From the NCBI RefSeq assembly GCF_004364935.1, contig NZ_SOBT01000008.1:2235534-2299533 (forward strand): DNA of 64,000 nucleotides. The letters are read 5' to 3'. Each line of letters opens with the position of its first letter. The stretch's first letter is position 1. A program made the translations under genes and the position numbers. The stretch is from Panacagrimonas perspica. GTDB taxonomy: Bacteria; Pseudomonadota; Gammaproteobacteria; Nevskiales; Nevskiaceae. The notes under the pieces are model-generated. The model had not been told where the DNA came from and did not search any database. It saw only the letters and a list, made by a program, of their open reading frames with translations. Of this stretch, positions 8,005-15,783 are shown piece by piece.

Positions 8005-9564
8005 TCAGATCTTCCGGCTTTGCCCCGCCCAATAGCTGTCACGCAGTTCGCGTTTGAGCACCTTGCCGTTCGGGCTGCGCGGAATGGCGTCGATGAAATC
8101 CACCGACTTGGGCGTGCGCAGGCTGCCGAGTTCCTTCTTGCACAGCGCCAGCAGTTCGGCCTCGGTGACGCTCATGCCGCGGTTGAGTTCCACCACCGCC
8201 TTCACCGACTCGCCCCAATCCGCATCGGGCACGCCGACCACCGCGCATTCCTGCACCGCGGGGTGCGCCCACAGCACCTGCTCGATCTCCTGCGGATAGA
8301 TGTTGAAGCCGCCGGAAATGATCATGTCCTTCTTGCGGTCGCAGATGTGCACGCGGCCGGCCGGATCCTTGAAGCCGATGTCGCCGGTGTGCAGCCAGCC
8401 GTCGATGATCGTGTTCGCGGTGATGTCGGGCTTCTTGTAATAGCCGCTCATCATCAGACCGCCCTTGACGCAGATCTCGCCGCGCTCGCCGTCAGCGACC
8501 TCGCGGTTGTCGTCGTCCAGGATCCGCACCTGCATGAGGGGCGTCGGGTAGCCGCAGCTCGCCAGGCGCTCGTCGGAACCGATGCTGCCGTCCGGTTCGA
8601 AATGATCCTTCGGCGACAGGTAGGTGCACAGCGCAGGCGCTTCGGCCTGGCCGAACACCTGCGCCATGACCGGACCGAACACACGCAGCGCCTGCTTGAG
8701 CTTCTCCACCGACATCGGTGCGGCCGCGTAGACGAAGTAGCGCAGCGTCTCGAGCTTGCGCGTCTCGACGCCGGGCACGTCGAGCATGCGGTAGATCACC
8801 GTGGGCGGCAGGAAGAATTCGGTGATGGCCTCGCGCTCGATCGAGTCGAGCATCTCCACCGGATCCGCCTTGGCCAGGATCACCACGTGCCCGCCACGGA
8901 TCAGCGTCGGCAGCGAGAAGATGCCGGCCGCGTGCGTCAGCGGTGCCGCCGCCAGGGTCACCGGCAGTTCGGTCGGCAGGTACGGGAAGCAGTACATGTA
9001 CGTCGACGCGAAGGTGTCGAGCGAACGGTTCGACAGCGACACGCCCTTGGAGCGGCCGGTCGTACCCCCGGTCGGCATGATCATCGCCAGGTCCTCCGCC
9101 TCGATCGGCACCTCCAGCGGCGTGTCGTCCACATCGGCGAGCCACTGTTCCAGCGAGGGCGCGTTGGGCAGTTCGGCGTCCAGGCACACGAAGGCCTTCA
9201 CGCCCGGCAGGCTCGGGCGCAGTTCGTCGATGACGGCAGCGAAGCTGCGCTGGTAGATCACGACCTTGCACTCGAAGAAATCGAGCTGGTACTGGATATC
9301 GTCGGGCGAGAGCTTGGGATTGGCGGGCACCCAGGTGACGCCCGCGCGCGAGAATCCGAACAGGCAGACGAACGCGTGGATGTCGTTGACGGACAGCACC
9401 GAGGCGTGGTCGCCGCGGCCCAGGCCCAGCGAGCGGAACTTGTTGCCGATGCGATGGCTCAGCGACTGCACGTCGCGGTAGCGCATTTTCAGCTCGCCCA
9501 TCTGCAGGCAGAGCGCGTCGGGGTTGCGGCGTGCGCCGTGGTCAAGGTAACGAACGAAGCTCAT
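8005..9564 (-). CDS. AMP-dependent acyl-CoA ligase (ANL superfamily)
   Basis: A 519-residue adenylate-forming enzyme that activates a carboxylic acid to its CoA thioester through an acyl-AMP. The P-loop MIMPTGGTTGRSKGV lies near residue 170. The GWLHTGDIGF block carries the ribose-binding Asp, and DRKKDMIISGGFNIYPQEIE is the hinge and A8 region. The A10 lysine is in PNGKVLKREL near the C-terminus. This matches fatty-acid or aromatic-acid CoA ligases of about 500-550 residues; the substrate cannot be told. MSFVRYLDHG at 9564 is preferred over a 49-codon upstream extension that has no family similarity. It stands alone, followed on its upstream side by REP-like repeats. Confidence 0.92.
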   Translation of the reverse strand: MSFVRYLDHGARRNPDALCLQMGELKMRYRDVQSLSHRIGNKFRSLGLGRGDHASVLSVNDIHAFVCLFGFSRAGVTWVPANPKLSPDDIQYQLDFFECKVVIYQRSFAAVIDELRPSLPGVKAFVCLDAELPNAPSLEQWLADVDDTPLEVPIEAEDLAMIMPTGGTTGRSKGVSLSNRSLDTFASTYMYCFPYLPTELPVTLAAAPLTHAAGIFSLPTLIRGGHVVILAKADPVEMLDSIEREAITEFFLPPTVIYRMLDVPGVETRKLETLRYFVYAAAPMSVEKLKQALRVFGPVMAQVFGQAEAPALCTYLSPKDHFEPDGSIGSDERLASCGYPTPLMQVRILDDDNREVADGERGEICVKGGLMMSGYYKKPDITANTIIDGWLHTGDIGFKDPAGRVHICDRKKDMIISGGFNIYPQEIEQVLWAHPAVQECAVVGVPDADWGESVKAVVELNRGMSVTEAELLALCKKELGSLRTPKSVDFIDAIPRSPNGKVLKRELRDSYWAGQSRKI

Positions 9565-9719
9565 GGTCTGGGTACGTTGATGGCCAGGCGTCCGGCGCCC
9601 GGCGCGTGAAGGGAGGCCGTCACGCTGTTTTTGCCATACGGCCCCGTCATCGTCGATCTGGCGTGCGCCCGCCTTGCCAACGGACCGGATGCAGCGCCCG
9701 GGGCCGTCCATAGGTTCGC

Positions 9720-9785
9720 GTAGCCCGGGTGAAACCCGGGATCCCCTCGTGTTGCGACAGGAACCCCGGGTTTCACCCGGGCTAC
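9720..9785. repeat. REP-like palindromic repeat pair, copy 1
   Basis: Two perfect 21-nt arms at 9720-9740 and 9765-9785 are inverted copies beginning GTAGCCCGGGTGAAACCCGG. Each arm is itself partly palindromic (CCCGGGTGAAACCCGGG), so both single and paired hairpins can form. It lies upstream of the acyl-CoA ligase, in a 332-bp gap that holds only repeats. The same family recurs at 9819, 10950 and 30035. Confidence 0.85.
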
Positions 9786-9818
9786 GGTGAACCCGCCAAC
9801 ATCGCGACGGCCGCCAAC

Positions 9819-9874
9819 GTAGCCCGGGCGAAGCCCGGGGTTGCGCTCCGTATGCGAAGGGAATCCCGGGCTAC
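9819..9874. repeat. REP-like palindromic repeat, copy 2
   Basis: The left arm 9819-9839 begins GTAGCCCGGGCGAAGCCCGG, and a shortened inverted arm TCCCGGGCTAC ends at 9874. The internal spacer (ttgcgctccgtatgcgaagg) is closely similar to the spacer of the copy at 30035-30085, so the spacers are part of the repeat too. Confidence 0.8.
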
Positions 9875-9896
9875 GGTCGCAGGCGTCGTTGCGGCG

Positions 9897-10088
9897 TCAG
9901 TTCTTCAGATAGAAGTACGCGATCTGCGCCGCGACCAGCACCGCGACGATGACGTACATCCAGGTCACGATCGTGGGACCGCGTGGCGGTGGGGCCGGCG
10001 GAAACTCTCCCGGCTTGACGCTGCCGGGCTTGGCGCCCCAGTCCTCCTCGTCATCCCAACCCGGCTTGTTCGGTTCGGACTTCTTCAT
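9897..10088 (-). CDS. Small single-pass membrane protein of unknown function
   Basis: A 63-residue protein. The N-terminal two thirds is hydrophilic and rich in Pro, Gly, Lys and acidic residues (PGWDDEEDW, EFPPAPPPRGP). The C-terminus is one transmembrane helix (TWMYVIVAVLVAAQIAYFYL). The start has a GGAG about 8 nt upstream. The composition and helix support a real gene, but I recognise no family. It lies divergent from the lytic transglycosylase, 157 bp away. Confidence 0.65.
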   Translation of the reverse strand: MKKSEPNKPGWDDEEDWGAKPGSVKPGEFPPAPPPRGPTIVTWMYVIVAVLVAAQIAYFYLKN

Positions 10089-10245
10089 TGCTCATGCTCC
10101 GCCATTGGGGGTACCCGAAGGTACCGGGTTGGTCGCCGGACCGATCGCCGGTCCAGTTGGCAGGCTGCGCCCGTCGGCTTGCGCCTTGCTTAAGTCATCG
10201 TCGGATGACAGCCTGCTACGGGTCTGGGGCGTTGTACCTATTTCG

Positions 10246-10917
10246 ATGCCGAAAGCGCGGATTCCGGGAATCCTGCTGCTGATTGCGATGGTGGCCATGC
10301 TGCTGCCGGTCTCCGCGCGCGTCGCTGCCGCCGAGATCTACGTCTTCAAGCAGAGCGATGGCACGCGCCTGTACACCGACCAGAAGAAGCGCGCGAAGGG
10401 TCTGACCTACATCAGCACCTTCGGCCGGCCGACGGCGTACAGCTCCTGCGGACGGCTGACCCGCGCGGCGCTCAAGCAACGTGGTGACAGCTACGACGCG
10501 CTGATCGCCAAGCACGCCGCGGCGCAGGACGTGCCGCCAGAGCTGGTGCGGGCGGTGATGCATGTCGAGTCCTGCTTCGACCGTCGCGCCGTGTCCCAGG
10601 TCGGCGCACGCGGGCTGATGCAGCTCATGCCGGATACCGCGTCCCAGCTCGGCGTGAAGGACAGCTTCGATGCCGGCCAGAACATCGCTGGCGGCGTCCG
10701 CTACCTGCGCATGATGCGCAACCGGTATCCGAGCGACTGGAGGCTGGTGCTGGCCGCCTACAACGCCGGCCCCGGCGCGGTCGACAAGCACAACGGCATT
10801 CCGCCGTATCCCGAGACGCAAGGCTACGTGAAGAAGGTGATGGCGCTGTACGCCAAGAGCCTGAAGCCGCCGCCGGCAAAAGCGGTCGAAAGCGTCGCGA
10901 GCGCCGATCTGCCCTGA
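10246..10917 (+). CDS. Lytic transglycosylase, SLT domain, secreted
   Basis: A 223-residue periplasmic peptidoglycan-cleaving enzyme. A signal peptide (about residues 1-29, GILLLIAMVAMLLPVSARVAAA) is followed by a short DUF4124-like stretch (EIYVFKQSDGTRLYTDQ). The soluble lytic transglycosylase domain then has the catalytic Glu in HVESCFDRRAVS, RGLMQLMPDTA, and AYNAGPGAV near the C-terminus. These are the three signature blocks of GH23-type SLT domains. MPKARIPG at 10246 is the start because it directly precedes the signal peptide. A REP-like element follows 30 bp after the stop. Confidence 0.93.
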   Translation: MPKARIPGILLLIAMVAMLLPVSARVAAAEIYVFKQSDGTRLYTDQKKRAKGLTYISTFGRPTAYSSCGRLTRAALKQRGDSYDALIAKHAAAQDVPPELVRAVMHVESCFDRRAVSQVGARGLMQLMPDTASQLGVKDSFDAGQNIAGGVRYLRMMRNRYPSDWRLVLAAYNAGPGAVDKHNGIPPYPETQGYVKKVMALYAKSLKPPPAKAVESVASADLP

Positions 10918-10949
10918 GCTTGGGTTTCGAGCAGCAGTTCACGGCACCC

Positions 10950-11015
10950 GTAGCCCGGGCGAAGCCCGGGGTTCCCCTCGCCAACCGAGCGCAGCCTCGG
11001 GCTTCGCCCGGGCTA
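10950..11015. repeat. REP-like palindromic repeat pair, copy 3
   Basis: The left arm 10950-10970 begins GTAGCCCGGGCGAAGCCCGG. The inverted right arm at 10996-11015 (CTCGGGCTTCGCCCGGGCTAC less one base) carries one mismatch. It sits between the convergent ends of the transglycosylase and the secreted hypothetical protein, and may act as a transcription end or RNA-stability element. Confidence 0.8.
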
Positions 11016-11062
11016 CGGTGACGGAGCCACCGTAGCAAGGCGCGTTAGCCGCTGGCGCTTGA

Positions 11063-11686
11063 TCAGCACGCACCCGCGCGATCGATGGGAATTTCCTCCG
11101 ACACCCGGGCCGATGCGGCATTCACGTATTGCAGCTTGAGCTTTCCATCGGAGCCGAACACGGCGTTGGCGATGGTGCCGCCATGGGCGAACACCCTCGC
11201 CTGCGACCAGCTCCGCTTGATGCGGCACGTGGATGCGACGCCTTCGCGCACGCCAATCGGAAACACCTCGATCTCCCGTCGTTCCGCGTTGGCGACCGCC
11301 ACGCGCATGCGAATCCCGTCCGTTGCGAGCACGCCGCGGTAAGGCGCCGAGACGCCCATTCGCGGGTTGTAGAACCAGGTCGTTCGGCACGCGTCGCCGC
11401 AGCTGAAATCGACGGCGCCGGTGTCGAGATTCACCCAGTGGATGTTGGGTCCCGCGGGATACGCGCGCGGACCGATCTGAACCGCCGAGCGCCCGGTCTT
11501 TGCCGAGACGTCGCACGCGCGCCTCTGGCCATCACATCGGGACAGGATGCTGACCTTGCCGTTGGGCGAGACGCTCTCGAAAGTCTTCGAGCGGATCTCC
11601 TGTGCGGCAGCGAAGCCGGGGGCGAACATCAGCAACAGGGCGGCTACCGGAAAACGAAAGGCACGATGCGCTCGCGGAGTATCCAT
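11063..11686 (-). CDS. Secreted protein of unknown function
   Basis: A 207-residue protein with a clear signal peptide (FPVAALLLMFAPGFAAAQ, cleavage after AAA or AQ). The mature part is rich in beta-strand patterns and holds several Cys residues (SRCDGQRRACD, FSCGDACRTTW, ASTCRIKR) that could pair as periplasmic disulfides. I recognise no family. The frame is open much further upstream, but that portion is antisense to the CDF transporter gene and shows no protein-like pattern. MDTPRAHR at 11686 is therefore taken; MGHLRLG, 32 codons earlier, is an alternative with a poorer signal peptide. Confidence 0.65.
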   Translation of the reverse strand: MDTPRAHRAFRFPVAALLLMFAPGFAAAQEIRSKTFESVSPNGKVSILSRCDGQRRACDVSAKTGRSAVQIGPRAYPAGPNIHWVNLDTGAVDFSCGDACRTTWFYNPRMGVSAPYRGVLATDGIRMRVAVANAERREIEVFPIGVREGVASTCRIKRSWSQARVFAHGGTIANAVFGSDGKLKLQYVNAASARVSEEIPIDRAGAC

Positions 11687-11836
11687 TCCGATCTGACAGG
11701 GATCCGTCGAATTCGTTGCGTAGAAGATCGAGGTCAGCGCGCCGACGATGCCGAGGCGCAGATGACCCATGGTTTGCGGGCTCCGGCGGGAAATCGAGGT
11801 ACGCGCGGAAGGGATGATCGCGGCGTGAACGGGTTC

Positions 11837-11891
11837 GTGCGCGGAGCGCACCCTACGCGGATCCCGCAATCGTAGGGTGCGCTTCGCGCAC
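11837..11891. repeat. Inverted repeat of the GTAGGGTGCGC type
   Basis: Arms of 21 nt at 11837-11857 and 11871-11891 are inverted copies with one mismatch. The right arm begins CGTAGGGTGCGCTTCGCGCA. A 13-nt spacer separates them. This short palindromic sequence type is common between genes in many proteobacteria. It lies between two minus-strand genes and may end transcription of the CDF gene. Confidence 0.75.
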
Positions 11892-11930
11892 CTCCTCATC
11901 AGACGAGGCGGCGCGACGAGCGAGCCGGAC

Positions 11931-12902
11931 TCATCCGGATTCGCGCGATTCTTGCGGTTGCCCGAAGCGCCGGCGAACGCTTGCCTGGTAAGCCGGGCCG
12001 CTCTCTGGCTTGACGAACAAGGCGACGACCTCGGGATGGCGCTCGCGGATCCTGAGATCGAGCGTGTGCACCCGTTCCTCGATTTCGGAAGCACGGATGT
12101 CGTCAGCAAACTCCAGGCTGAGTGCAGCGACGATCTGATTGGGTGCGAGTTGAATGGTGAGCAGCCCATTGGCCGAGAAGATCGGACGCTGTTCTTCCGC
12201 GATGCGCATGATCGAAGCGCTGAGGCGGCGATCGGCACGCTCGCCGATCAGCAGGCTCTTGCTCTCGCGTGCGAGCAGAGCGGCGGTGCCGGCCAGCACC
12301 AACCCGATCAGGATCGAGGCGATGCCGTCGAATACCGGCGCATCGAGCGTGGTGGCCGCGAAGATGCCGAGCGCGGCGATCGCGATGCCCAGCAGCGCCG
12401 CGCTGTCCTCGAACAGCACCATGAACGACGGCGGATCCTTGCTGTGGCGGAAGGCCTCGTAGTAGCCGAGCGAGCCTTTCGCAGCCTTGAACTGGCGCAA
12501 CGCGACCCACCACGACGCGCCTTCGAACAGGAAGCAAAAGCCCAGGACCACGTAACTCACCAGCGGGTCACTGATCGGCTGCGGGTGACGGATGTGAGAA
12601 ATGCCCTGGTAGAGCGATACGCCCGCACCGAGCGCGAAGACCAGCACCGCGACGACGAAGCTCCAGAAATACAGCTCGCGGCCGTAGCCGAGCGGATGCT
12701 CGGGATCGGCCTGGCGCATCGATCGGCGCATGCCGTACAGCAGCAGGATCTCGTTGCCGGTATCGACGAAGGAATGTACTGCCTCGCTGAGCATCGCCGA
12801 ACTACCCGTCCAGACGGCGGCAACGGTCTTGGTAGCCGCGACCAGCAAGTTGCCGGCCAGTGCCGCGTACACGCTCAGGCGTGTGGAGGGAGGCGTTGCC
12901 AT
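11931..12902 (-). CDS. Cation diffusion facilitator (CDF) family transporter
   Basis: A 323-residue inner-membrane divalent metal/proton antiporter. Six transmembrane segments can be read. The first metal site HSFVDTGNE lies in TM2 (His43 and Asp47 spacing), and FEDSAALLG is the equivalent in TM5, with Glu-Asp where many CDFs have His-x-x-x-Asp. That pattern recalls the SLC30A9-like branch. A cytosolic domain follows TM6, with EFADDIRASEIEERV and a HPEVVALFVKPE ending. Substrate (Zn, Fe, Co or Mn) is not decided by sequence. It starts at ATG 12902 and stands alone on this strand. Confidence 0.9.
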   Translation of the reverse strand: MATPPSTRLSVYAALAGNLLVAATKTVAAVWTGSSAMLSEAVHSFVDTGNEILLLYGMRRSMRQADPEHPLGYGRELYFWSFVVAVLVFALGAGVSLYQGISHIRHPQPISDPLVSYVVLGFCFLFEGASWWVALRQFKAAKGSLGYYEAFRHSKDPPSFMVLFEDSAALLGIAIAALGIFAATTLDAPVFDGIASILIGLVLAGTAALLARESKSLLIGERADRRLSASIMRIAEEQRPIFSANGLLTIQLAPNQIVAALSLEFADDIRASEIEERVHTLDLRIRERHPEVVALFVKPESGPAYQASVRRRFGQPQESRESG

Positions 12903-13220
12903 GGATGTGCTTCGGTGGCGATCTCTGATCCCATCCTAGGCCACAAACTCCCGGCGCCGGGCCAGCGAGCGGCGCCGCAGCAAACCGCGCTCCGCTGCGA
13001 CTTCTGGTACTTGCGAAGCACCCATGCCGGCGAGAACGAACCACGACCACCGCGCGACCTTCTCGGCGGCCGCCGAGAAGCGGCCCTCCCGGGCACTACG
13101 GCGAGTGAGCAGCCTCGGCACCCGGCATCCGCCCACGCCAACTCGTGGGCGCGGCACGCTTGGCGACAGCGCGACTCTCCGTTTCCCTGAACCCGATCGC
13201 GCGTGAACCCGCCAGGACGA
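12903..13220. other. 318-bp gap with a 22-bp perfect palindrome
   Basis: No credible gene. At 13059-13080 there is a perfect 22-bp palindrome (CTTCTCGGCGG and its complement). It could form an 11-bp GC-rich stem or serve as a binding site for a dimer. It lies 141 bp downstream of the end of the lipoprotein gene and upstream of the CDF gene on the same strand. No T-tract follows. Confidence 0.6.
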
Positions 13221-13796
13221 TCAGTCCTTCGAGCCCGCCAGGCGCACGGTGTATTCACCCAGGATCGTCGTCGTCCCCTTCATCGTGCTGGCGTCCACCT
13301 CGGTGAACTGGACGCGCACCACGCCGGGCGTGCCGTCCGGGAAGTCGCTGCCCGGAATGCTGGGACGAATCTGCGTGCTGACGATGCCGCTGCCCGGCGC
13401 GGATTCAGCCAGCGGCGCGAAGGCCTGCGCGTCGCTCTCGCTGCAATCGCGGAGCAGGGTGACGCTCATGGTCAGGGACTTCGAGGCCGCCTGATCCCAC
13501 TTGAAACCAATGTCCGTCCCGAAGTCGAAGCGCTGTCCTTTCTCGAACTGCGGAGCCAGACCCGGAGCGCTGGTGAAGAGATCGTGCGCCTTCTGATAGG
13601 CCTCGATCTGCTCGGGCGGCAGCAGCTTGCAGCGGCTGTTGCTCATGTCTGGTGTGAGGCTGCCGTCCGTTGCAGGCGCTTGCGCGGATGCCGCGGGAGC
13701 CGTGCTTGCCGTCTCGGACTTGTTGCAGGCGCCCAGCGAGGCTGCGGCGATGAGGGTGAGCGACGAGAGCAGCGCGACGCGAAAACGTGACGGCAT
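13221..13796 (-). CDS. Lipoprotein of unknown function
   Basis: A 191-residue predicted lipoprotein. The signal peptide (RVALLSSLTLIAAAS) ends in the lipobox LGAC at residues 21-24, with Asn after the Cys. A low-complexity Ala/Ser/Thr linker follows. The folded part (from about residue 50) has RCKLLPPEQIEAYQKAHDL and a string of beta-strands ending GEYTVRLAGSKD. I recognise no family. The ATG at 13796 gives a normal lipoprotein signal; an in-frame start ten codons earlier would only lengthen the N-region. Confidence 0.7.
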   Translation of the reverse strand: MPSRFRVALLSSLTLIAAASLGACNKSETASTAPAASAQAPATDGSLTPDMSNSRCKLLPPEQIEAYQKAHDLFTSAPGLAPQFEKGQRFDFGTDIGFKWDQAASKSLTMSVTLLRDCSESDAQAFAPLAESAPGSGIVSTQIRPSIPGSDFPDGTPGVVRVQFTEVDASTMKGTTTILGEYTVRLAGSKD

Positions 13797-13981
13797 GATG
13801 GACGTGTCCGGCGGGATCGGTCCCACGAAACTAGCATGGGCTTCGAGCCCGCCGCGATGTCAGCCACCGTCTCCGCGTCATGGTTCGGGTCCGCCCGGGC
13901 GCAGGGAGCCGGCGTCGCCATCCATGCAGGCCCGATCATCGCCGTTCGCCGATGCCTCCTCGGCGCATCGACCCCGGCCCC

Positions 13982-14512
13982 TCAATCGTCCGATCCACGA
14001 TCAGCCCCGACCCGCGAGGCTGCCCGCGGCTCCGGCCAGATCACCCCGGCGGTTCTCATGCCCTTCGTGATGTCCATTTCCGGGTGCGCGAGCACCACGT
14101 CGCGATAGGACGGACTGCCGACGACTGCCGGCTTGTACTTCTCGAACGTCGCGTTGATCTGGGCCTGCAGATCAGGCGGAACGCCAAACTCGGCGTAGCA
14201 CGCCTCGAGGCAATCGAACATCGCTTTCCAGTGCACCTCGGTAAGTCCCATCCCGCGGTGCGTGGTGACCATATCCCGGCCGCGGTAGCGGACGTTGCCG
14301 CCCCATTGCTCGGACAGGAAGTCCACGAAATTGATGTGCTCCTTGAAGAACGTCGATTCGGACATGTGGCTCCAGATGTGCCCGATCGCCGGATGCGCCA
14401 TCGCTTTTCTCAGCGCAGCGGCCGCGAACTGATAGATGGCGTCGTAACCCCCCAGTCGCGTGTAGAGGGAAGGCGTCGGGTTCAGGCCCTGCGGTTCTTC
14501 GTTCACGAACAT
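13982..14512 (-). CDS. Truncated haemoglobin, group I type
   Basis: A 176-residue haem protein, longer than the usual 120-130 because of N- and C-terminal tails. SLYTRLGGYDAI is the N-terminal globin block. FVDFLSEQWGGNVRYRGRDM and THRGMGLTEVHWKAM carry the proximal-His region (His in HRGM). Truncated haemoglobins bind O2, NO and similar ligands and often detoxify NO. The ATG at 14512 has AGGAG almost touching it; the GTG at 14506, with AGGAG 7 nt upstream, is a better-spaced start. It follows the nitrilase by 23 bp on the same strand, so the two are very probably one operon. Confidence 0.85.
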   Translation of the reverse strand: MFVNEEPQGLNPTPSLYTRLGGYDAIYQFAAAALRKAMAHPAIGHIWSHMSESTFFKEHINFVDFLSEQWGGNVRYRGRDMVTTHRGMGLTEVHWKAMFDCLEACYAEFGVPPDLQAQINATFEKYKPAVVGSPSYRDVVLAHPEMDITKGMRTAGVIWPEPRAASRVGADRGSDD

Positions 14513-14535
14513 TCTCCTCGAAGCAGTCGATGCGA

Positions 14536-15636
14536 TCAGGCCTGATCCGGCTCGCGACGCGCGGCATCCGCGCTGTCAGGAGCTGACGGCAGGGACCGGC
14601 CCGGGGCCGTTGTCCTGGCGCCTTGAGCGGCTCTCGTCGCAGAGGCCTCCGCGCCACCCTGGGCGTTTGCGTTGTCGACCCACGAAACCACGCGATCGCC
14701 CGGCGTCTTGTTGAGCAGCAGGCGTGTGACGTCCGGCCTGGCGTAGTGCCCGACGGGATCCGCGGCGTGCTTGGCCAGCGAGATCGTCCCGAGATCGATG
14801 TCGGCGAGCACGAGGCCTTCTTCGTCCGGCGCGAGCGACGTCCCCAGCTCCGCGCCGTCGGGTCCGTAGATCCGCGCGTACCCGCCACCGGGACGCAGCA
14901 ACTGCCGCTGCAGCTCGTCGGTGCACAGCATCGCGTGCATCTGCGGCGACACCACGGCGCAGGGCGCGACGACGAAGCACTGGCCTTCCGCGGCATAGAC
15001 CCGGCTGGCCGCCGTGTTGACCTCGGGTCCCAGCGCGTGCGCCTTGCCCGGATAGATCGAGAAGCTCGGCCAGGCGCCGATGTGGATCTGCTCGTTCTGC
15101 GAATACAGCGCGTACTTCGACAGCGGCTGCAGATGCTCCCAGCAGTTGAGCATGCCGACGTTGCCGACCGACGTTTGCACCACGTGCAGATCGCTGCCGT
15201 CGCCATCGCCGAACACCGTGCGCTCGACGTGCGTCGGGCGCAGCTTGCGCCGCGTCATCTGCGTGCGTCCTTCGGCGTCGATCAGGGCCTGGGCGATGTA
15301 GAGGCTGCCGCCGGCCCGCTCGCTGTAGCCGAGCGCCAGCCAGATCTTCAGCGACCTGGCGGCGTCGGCCAAGCGCTTGAACTCGTCGGATCCCACCACC
15401 AGCGAATGGTCGAAGTAGCGCTGCACGTACTGCATGCCCAGCGCCGGCGGATTCAGCCAGATCCACCAGGGGTAGCCCGGGATCCAGGTTTCGGGAAACG
15501 CGACCAGCTGGGCGCCTTGCTTCGACGCCTGCTCCATCAGGGCGATGGTCTTGTCGATCGTCCCGTCGAGATCGAGAAACTCGGGAACGGCCTGCACGGC
15601 AGCGACACGCAGGCGGGGATGGTTCGGGGCGGGCAT
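14536..15636 (-). CDS. Nitrilase (carbon-nitrogen hydrolase, CWEH type)
   Basis: A 366-residue enzyme of the nitrilase superfamily, branch 1. The catalytic triad is visible: Glu49 in AFPETW, Lys131 in RRKLRPTHVER, and Cys165 in LNCWEH. The CWEH motif marks true nitrilases, which hydrolyse R-CN to R-COOH and ammonia, rather than amidase branches. Length and the FGDGDGSDL and NTAASRVYAAEGQCFVV blocks agree with aliphatic or arylacetonitrilases. The C-terminal 35 residues are Ala/Arg-rich and variable, as is usual. A truncated-haemoglobin gene follows in the same operon, and an AraC-type regulator is transcribed divergently from 148 bp away. Confidence 0.93.
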   Translation of the reverse strand: MPAPNHPRLRVAAVQAVPEFLDLDGTIDKTIALMEQASKQGAQLVAFPETWIPGYPWWIWLNPPALGMQYVQRYFDHSLVVGSDEFKRLADAARSLKIWLALGYSERAGGSLYIAQALIDAEGRTQMTRRKLRPTHVERTVFGDGDGSDLHVVQTSVGNVGMLNCWEHLQPLSKYALYSQNEQIHIGAWPSFSIYPGKAHALGPEVNTAASRVYAAEGQCFVVAPCAVVSPQMHAMLCTDELQRQLLRPGGGYARIYGPDGAELGTSLAPDEEGLVLADIDLGTISLAKHAADPVGHYARPDVTRLLLNKTPGDRVVSWVDNANAQGGAEASATRAAQGARTTAPGRSLPSAPDSADAARREPDQA

Positions 15637-15656
15637 CGTGGGAATCCGTCAGTGGA

Positions 15657-15691
15657 GGGACCCAAGGTCCACGGCATGGCGGGACCAAAGG
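15657..15691. promoter_or_regulatory. Direct repeats between nitrilase and AraC regulator, candidate operator
   Basis: GGGACCCAAGG (15657-15667) and GGGACCAAAGG (15681-15691) are direct repeats starting 24 bp apart, just upstream of the nitrilase start. AraC-type activators commonly bind two direct repeats about two helical turns apart. The role is inferred from position and spacing only. Confidence 0.4.
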
Positions 15692-15783
15692 GCTTTGGAT
15701 ATGTTGTGCCCGGGGCCGCGGCGTTTCCTGCTTGAAACGGAAGTGGCCTTGATCCAGGCGGCAGTCACGACGTGGAGATTCCG

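Noticed and set aside
8020..9609. 529-codon plus-strand frame opposite the acyl-CoA ligase gene
   Set aside because: It is antisense to a gene with clear family motifs and its translation is Arg/His/Gln-rich with no domain. High-GC codon use opens such frames.
11687..12238. 184-codon N-terminal extension of the secreted hypothetical protein
   Set aside because: It lies antisense to the CDF gene and would bury the signal peptide in the middle of the protein.
11877..13190. 437-codon plus-strand frame across the CDF gene
   Set aside because: Antisense shadow of the transporter with no recognisable fold.
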